Shown: positions 57,940-64,000 of the stretch, in pieces
How the letters are laid out: the number at the start of each line of letters is the position of its first letter
Position numbering within the stretch: the stretch's first letter is position 1
Assembly: GCF_016808095.1 (NCBI RefSeq)
Contig: NC_068972.1
Coordinates: forward strand, 806,001-870,000
Length of the DNA stretch: 64,000 nt
From: Vigna angularis
Taxonomy: Eukaryota; Streptophyta; Magnoliopsida; Fabales; Fabaceae
Direction of reading: 5' to 3'
Program-made: the position numbers and the translations under genes
Notes under the pieces: generated by a model
What the model was told of the DNA's origin: nothing
Databases searched by the model: none
What the model saw: the letters and a program-made list of their open reading frames with translations, nothing else

Positions 57940-60877
57940 CTCACTCTCTTAGATCACACCTTCGCTTCTATTCTGTTTCTATGCTTCAATTTATTATTAT
58001 ATTAAACAATCTTCATCTTCCGCTGTTTATCAATTTGAATCATGCATATGTTGTATGTTTATCAACTGTGAAACTGCTCAATAGCACATGTTAAAACAGA
58101 AATGATGAAATCTAAAACCATGCCCTTTTCATTCAATTTAATTTCAGATTTGGTTCACCTGTAATCACTGGTTGCATGATTATGTATGTGTTGATCAATT
58201 CAAACCAGTAGTTTTGTGCGTCCTATTAATAGATTATAACTTATGAATCCCGCTAGGGCTTTCCGATGAAAACTCTCATCCATGTCACCAATTTCTTCTC
58301 CAATGATTCTCCCCAGTGACCCAGACTCATTCTCACATTATGGTGCAGAGGATGGAAGTTGTTGTCGTGGGAGAATTTTAGTGAGAGCTTTAGTTCAGGT
58401 GCCTCGTGTGTTTACAACTAAGTATAGCTGAGTAAAAAGAAATTCAAAATTCAACTTACAAAGCTTTGCTATACAGAGCTGTCAATAGTATTTGACAGAG
58501 TGCAGAAACATCTGAGAGTAGAGATGTTCTGTTATGTTGAGTTTGTTTCAAAAACATTTGTCCCACGTTGTTTCACCATTCCTTGCTTTAGGCGGCGTTT
58601 GTGTTTGACCTTATCAACTTTGCTAAGAGATATGGAGTGCAGATGATTGTTGCTCTACTGTTCTGGCATGTCAGAAAAGGGTGGTGCGCCCTTTGACATG
58701 TGACAACAATAGTGGTGGCCATGTTCTACAACTATCAGAGTGAAGTAGTAGGACAAAAAATAACCAGTAGTCATGATTTCTGTGGATCACAAACAACCCT
58801 CCAAGTGTGTCTTATGGATCCTAAGTAAGAGGATAATCTGGATTACTTTCCAAGAACTAATATCCACACTTAGCAAATTACACATTAGGTTTTCTTATTC
58901 TACTTTTTAACAAAGAAAGCATTAGCTCTGTTGTTGGAATGACCAGTGTTGGGTTCTATCTTTTAGGACTAGCCAGTCTAAAAACCTTCTGTGTATAGGT
59001 TTATCTCATTATATATGGTTAAAAACATTGAAGTGAATATGAAAATCTAAGGCTATGTTTGGATTAGTAGAGGCACATAAGATGGAATGGAATAAATTCT
59101 TCATTCCATTGTTTGAATGATATGATAGAATGCGGGTAGAAAAAATTGTCATATTTACGTTTTACATTTCTCATCAATAACTTGAAACATGTCTTAACCC
59201 ACCACAGTATTTTCATTTTATCACTTTACATGTTACTGGACGAAAGAAACAATAAGAAAAGGAAATAAAAGACTTGTTCTTGTTGTACCTATGTTTTCTT
59301 CGCATCTCCATGCTTTTTTTTTAGGAAAAAAAGTATTTTTTGGGAAAAAGTATTTTTTAGAGTTTGACAAAAGGTATTTTGCTCTCATAATTTTACTATT
59401 CGCATCTCGATATTCTTTTATTCTTTTAGAGGAAACAGTATTTAACTAACATCCTAAACTATAATTTGGTTGAACGCAAATTTCATTTTAATTCATCTTA
59501 TTTATGAATAAATATTTTTAATTTTAATTTTGTTCCAATTTGATCTTAGACTTTATTGATTTTCTTTTTGTATACGCACTTAAATTTTAATTTTATTGTA
59601 ATTAATCCCTAAAGAATACCATTTTAATTTTCAAAAAAAAATATTATTTAAACTAAATCATTATATAAAAACTTGTATTGTTAATAAATTGATTTATTTG
59701 AACTGAATTAAATTCGATGGTTTTGAGTAAATTTCAAATTTGAATATTGTTGAAATTTTTAGTAATTCATAGTCCGTAGCTTCTAAATTTGACTCTTCAA
59801 ACTTATAAAATCGATATTTTTTATACGATAGCAGCATGAGTATTACATTTTTCAAAAATTGTAGAATTTTACGTAAATGATTACAAAATTATTTGGAAAA
59901 ATCGAATAGACATTTTAATTCTATTTTATTTTATTTTATTCTGAATTGTCACTTTTATCATATTTTTACATATGAAAAATGAATTATAATCACAGGTAAG
60001 AAAAATAAAAAATTAATGACATTTAATGTAAACGATTAAAATCAAACTTACTAGAAAAAATATATTATAGAATATTGATAAGTTTTAAGGATTAATTAGA
60101 ATAAAATTAATATTCTAGGTATCCATTTACAAAAGTAATAAAGTTTAAGTATCGATTTGAACAAAATCAAAGTTCAAGATATCATAATGTGATTAAGTTT
60201 GAGGATCATTTAATTAAAATCAAAGAATTATGCTATTTTCCCTATCTTTTAAATTTGTAATTTTATATTTTTCTTTTTGTAATATATCCATAATATTAAA
60301 AATTATGTTTTTAATTACATGTTATCAAGTGCATTTTTACAATTTCTTATCCAAAATTATGTACATGGTATTTATTCTACGTAATTTTAAAAAGATAGTT
60401 CCGCAATGCCTTTTGTTTCTATTCTATAATGGTTGATCGAATATATGTGATCTTATTTTGGAATGAATAATTAGGAATATGTTGGATACATTTTAAAATT
60501 TGTTAAAATTAATATTTACAAGTTATATCAGGATTTCAAAATAATTGAAGTAATTAAAAATTGTGTTTAAAAAATATCTTTCAAATATGATTTGATGTTT
60601 GGATGGACAAAAAGTTCTTTTGTTTAAAATTTTGAAACTCTAGTTTAAAGGAAAATAACAAAGTTAAGTTTGCTTGATGTAAATATAATTATATGTTGTG
60701 TGCTTCTGACCTAGAAGTAATTTATGTCAAAAAAGTTAATTTTCATTTTTCTTAAAATCAATTTTACTCATTATAAAAGTTGACCAGAGTAAATTGTTGT
60801 GATTGTGTGTATTAAATTTTCTAAAAATTAAAAAACCAATAAAACGATTAAATGATTCATACTTTATATATAACGTC
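57940..60877. other. AT-rich region with degenerate repeats
   Basis: No gene is firmly supported. A short acceptor-linked frame at 58592-58696 is noted under findings. A repeat-like start (GGCTATGTTTGGATTAGTAG) is at 59051. Stretches at 59450-59620 and 60060-60230 are loosely inverted copies (AATTTTATTGTAATTAATCC versus its reverse), which suggests a decayed long-TIR element of about 0.8 kb. Confidence 0.45.
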
Positions 60878-61374
60878 TAGGGATGACAACGGTCCGGCAT
60901 GGATAGTGTTTACTCGCAACCCAACCCGAAAAAAAAATATCTACTCTTATTCGATCAGTTACTCATATGGATATCTACTTAAAAAATATCTCGCAGATAC
61001 TCGTAGATATCCACGAATATTCACAAATATTTAAAAAAAGTTTTATAAATTATTAAAATAAAATTTTAATAAAAATTAAAAAAATATATAAAATATAATA
61101 TAAATTAAATTAAATATAAATTAAAACTTAATTTTAATTAAATTTAACCTTATAAAATATAAATTAATTTTAATTTTAATTAAATTATATTTTTATTTTT
61201 TTCAGGTAGCGGATATTTACGAATAAGAATAGTATAATATCAGCACCCAATCCGTTTATAAGTGAGTGTTAAAATATCCGTTATTCGCGAGTAGTAAATA
61301 TCCACGGGTACTAACTATCTGTCGCGGATTTTATCCACGGATACTCGTAGGCGCGAATTTTTTTGTCAACCCTA
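60878..61374. mobile_element. hAT-type MITE, 497 bp
   Basis: The ends are inverted: left TAGGGATGACAA, right in reverse TAGGGTTGACAA, typical of hAT-derived MITEs. The flanking 8 bases ATAACGTC and ATCATGTC agree at six of eight positions, so they look like a decayed 8-bp target duplication. Inner flanks repeat ATATCCACGA/CACGGATACTCG words; the centre is AT-only and non-coding. Confidence 0.7.
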
Positions 61375-63323
61375 ATCATGTCTATATTAATTTGGGTGAA
61401 TGAAAAAGTAATTAATTTTAAACTAGTATAAAATCTTTTTGAAATAATTTTTAATTTAATTATGCTTTAAAGAAATTTCAATTAATTTATATTGGTTAAA
61501 TAGTATATTAGTTGGTAAAAACTTATCTGTATAACTTGATTTATCTTCAAAATTAATTGAGTTTTGCTTGTAATTATTAACCTAAAACGAAATTACTTTT
61601 CAACAAGTACACTTTTTGCGTTTATTTGCATAAAATTGTGCCACTTATAAGATGTCAAATGTTAATAATATTTTAGTATCCTAATAGTTTCATAATTGTC
61701 TAGTTCTGTGTTTGTTTTAAGTTGAAATAAAACTCATTCAATATAAGGCATTTGTGTGAAAAACATTAAAATCTACATTATAAGGAATTGAACTATTTGT
61801 ATATGTATTACAAGGTTATATTAATGATGTGATATTTCATCGGGTATAGAACATTTACTATAGATATCAACATATTTAAAATTTAAATATTATTTTACCA
61901 GAACTATATTAATGATGCATTCTCGAATTGTATAGATTCTTTTATCCTATTATTGTAAAAATATATAAAAATTAATTACAACGGTATGGCACAGCTAAAA
62001 AGTATATTATTATGATATCTTAAATAGTTTATATAAGTTTGCTTACCTCAAAATGCGATATTTATAAACTTTATTATATTTAATATTAGTTTTGTGAACC
62101 TAAAAAATATTTTAATTAATAATATATATTAAATTTACACATCAAAGATAAGCATATGAGTGAATTGAGCATGTTCTCATGATGACTTAATTTGTTTCTG
62201 TGACAAAATAAGGTATAGAAAATTGTGGGAAAATTGAATAGTCAATTCCTTTGACCATTCTATGAAATTGATGGAATCAAATTACTAATTTTGTAAAATT
62301 AAGAAAAAAAAAACTAACTTTTGTGGTTGACTGTTTGGGTCAAATTAAAAAGTCAATTTGTGATTTTTATGTTTTTTGCCAGCCTGTGGATGTATATACC
62401 TACCAAAATGTAATAGCTTTTGAAAAAAGTGGCTATTTTGTAAATGCATAATGAAAGAGTTGCATATATAATTTATTTTAAAACATGGTAGAGAATATAT
62501 ACTTACATTTTAACAAAGTCTACATATGTTTGTTAAGTAAAACAACTAATAGAAGACGTTTCAGATAAATAGGACATTTTATAAAACTAAATTTATTTAT
62601 GTAACAGTTAAATAATTTAATATTGACTCAACAACCATGTGCACTCCTTAAATTTTAGATAGATTACATTTGTAGTTGCGGAGATTCCAATGTTTTATTT
62701 AAAATAATATTTATTGTGAGTTGTATTTATATAATAAAGTATTAAATAATTTTAAAATTTTATTAACAAATTATAAATATTTTGTTCTTATAACTATAGT
62801 ACAAATTCAATGTTTTTCTCCTATTTATTTTTTATTTAATATGGTTTTTATATTTTTAAATAAATTCATTGTAATTTCTTTTCGTTAGATCTACATTATG
62901 GTTATTTCTTCAATTTTATCTACGGAATTAAACAATAAACACATAAACAATAAGTAATTTATTAATGAGATTATTCTCTAAACAATATTGACATTAATTT
63001 AATGGAACGATCATAATAAATTTTTCTAAAAATATAGGAATCATATAAATAAAAATATAAGTAGAAAAAGAAAAATATTAAATTACTACTACAAATATAG
63101 GAAAAAAAATTTCTATTAAATCTAAAATTAATGTACTCAATATTCTTTTAATTCAACGTCTAAACTAACCAGACCGCTCTTCACATAACAGGTAAACTAA
63201 AACTATTTGGTTTGGTTCTAAAACTTCAGCCCAAGAAGAGGTTCACATTTTGCTAATGATTTACTTATCAAATACGAAATCATATTTCTAAGAAAAAAAG
63301 AAACGAAGAAGCACAACGACCAA

Positions 63324-63370
<47 letters not shown>

Positions 63371-63487
63371 TATTATAAAAAAAAAGTAATTTTCAGACTA
63401 AAATTTTATTACGATTATAGTTTCACTTATTATAAAATTATTGGGCTACAGTTGTGGTTACCTCATGAGTGAGAAAACTGTTAAAGT
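61375..63487. other. AT-rich intergenic DNA
   Basis: No gene, RNA or convincing mobile element is seen apart from a TAA-type microsatellite at 63326-63369. Confidence 0.6.
63326..63369. repeat. (AAT)n microsatellite
   Basis: About 14 uninterrupted AAT units. Confidence 0.95.
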
Positions 63488-63984
63488 AAAGCTATCAAAA
63501 CGGACCATTTAACCCGACTCGGCCCACCACGAGTTGGTCACTTAGTGAGCTAATCTAATCCGGCTCATTTATTAACGAGTTAGAAAAATTTGAACCCACG
63601 GGTTGGTGGGTAAACGGGTTGACTCATTGGCTCACTTAGTTACAATTTTTAAATAAAAAAAATTTACAAACTTTCTATAATTCAAATCTAAACAAATTTC
63701 ACTCCCAACATGAGTGTTTAATTAATTTTGAAAATAAGAAAGTTAAATAATTTTTTCAAGCAAAAAATAATAATATTTTTTTATAAAATTAAAATTAAAT
63801 TTTAATAAAATAAAATTAGGTAGATGGATTGGTGGGCCAACTCGGTCCACCACGGGTTCAACCTGCATAAGTCAGGTTTAAATGAGCCAGGTTGAAATTT
63901 GACTCGCATAAAAAAAATACAATTTTTTAAACCCAATCCGACTTGAATCTGTATTGATCCGCGGATTGTGACCCATTTTGACAA
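63488..63984. mobile_element. MITE-like element with possible 9-bp target duplication
   Basis: Identical 9-mers TGTTAAAGT lie at 63479-63487 and 63985-63993. Near the ends are opposed words ATCAAAACGG and CCATTTTGAC. Internally, opposed CCACCACGAGTTGG/CCACCACGGGTTC and CTCACTTAG-type words occur around an AT-rich core without coding potential. A related copy lies at 23914-24335. The inverted repeats are short and imperfect, and offset a few bases from the 9-mers, so the class is uncertain. Confidence 0.5.
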
Positions 63985-64000
63985 TGTTAAAGTCATTTTG

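Noticed and set aside
58484..58512. Sequence resembling part of a miR156-type microRNA (TTGACAGAGTGCAG)
   Set aside because: It does not match the mature microRNA and no stem-loop partner was found nearby.
1..64000. CRISPR arrays, bacterial operons, rRNA genes, autonomous retrotransposon gag-pol
   Set aside because: None seen; the window is ordinary plant nuclear DNA with only non-autonomous DNA elements and one doubtful LTR fragment.

Overview
This is plant nuclear DNA: spliced genes with GT-AG introns, a strongly AT-rich background, long (TA)n and (TTA)n microsatellites, and many small terminal-inverted-repeat (TIR) transposons. Protein similarity and repeat flavour point to a legume, probably the Phaseolus/Vigna/Glycine group; that placement is inference. 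No bacterial, viral or organellar genome segment was seen.

Left part (1-25000). After a repeat-like, GC-rich left edge and a long AT-rich stretch comes a complete 15-exon GH20 beta-hexosaminidase gene (HEXO1-like, 4271-9308, +). It is followed by two TIR-type elements (9826-10532 and a CACTA-type remnant near 10747-10971). Then comes a tandem array of three short DUF674 genes (11504-12360, 15410-16311, 21567-22475, all +). Around them lie extra copies of the promoter module and two orphan last exons of the family (17141 and 23034). The array grew by duplication of a unit of about 2.8 kb. A 932-bp Mutator-like element with a 9-bp target duplication then entered only the right-hand copy.

Middle part (25000-45000). 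An 11-exon full-size ABCB transporter (ABCB20/ABCB6 type, 25502-34219, +) is followed by an intact 8-exon PsbP-like gene on the minus strand (PNSL1/PPL2 type, 36044-37533). Next come a decayed aquaporin (TIP) exon, a second Mutator-like element with a 9-bp target duplication, a 3-exon F-box gene (41003-42434, +) and a 4-exon gene for a two-RRM, zinc-knuckle RNA-binding protein (PHIP1-like, 43112-44697, +).

Right part (45000-64000). A probable TIR element, a SOSEKI-family (DIX-like) polarity gene (49302-50369, +), a tRNA-Lys(CUU) gene (51266-51338, +), a domesticated PIF/Harbinger transposase gene (ALP1-like, 53026-55718, +) and a two-exon gene for a 53-residue membrane protein (57691-57939, +). 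The last 6 kb is AT-rich with degenerate repeats, including a hAT-type MITE.

The genes do not form a pathway. Their order matches, from memory, the duplicated Arabidopsis blocks At3g55260-At3g55350 (HEXO1, ABCB20, PPL1, PHIP1, ALP1) and At2g39470-At2g39490 (PNSL1, ABCB6, F-box). The window therefore looks like a conserved ancestral gene block into which a young DUF674 array and several transposons have been inserted. The DUF674 array is the most novel part: half-length proteins, a non-canonical GC-AG intron shared by all copies, a decaying cysteine motif, and orphan, phase-compatible alternative last exons.
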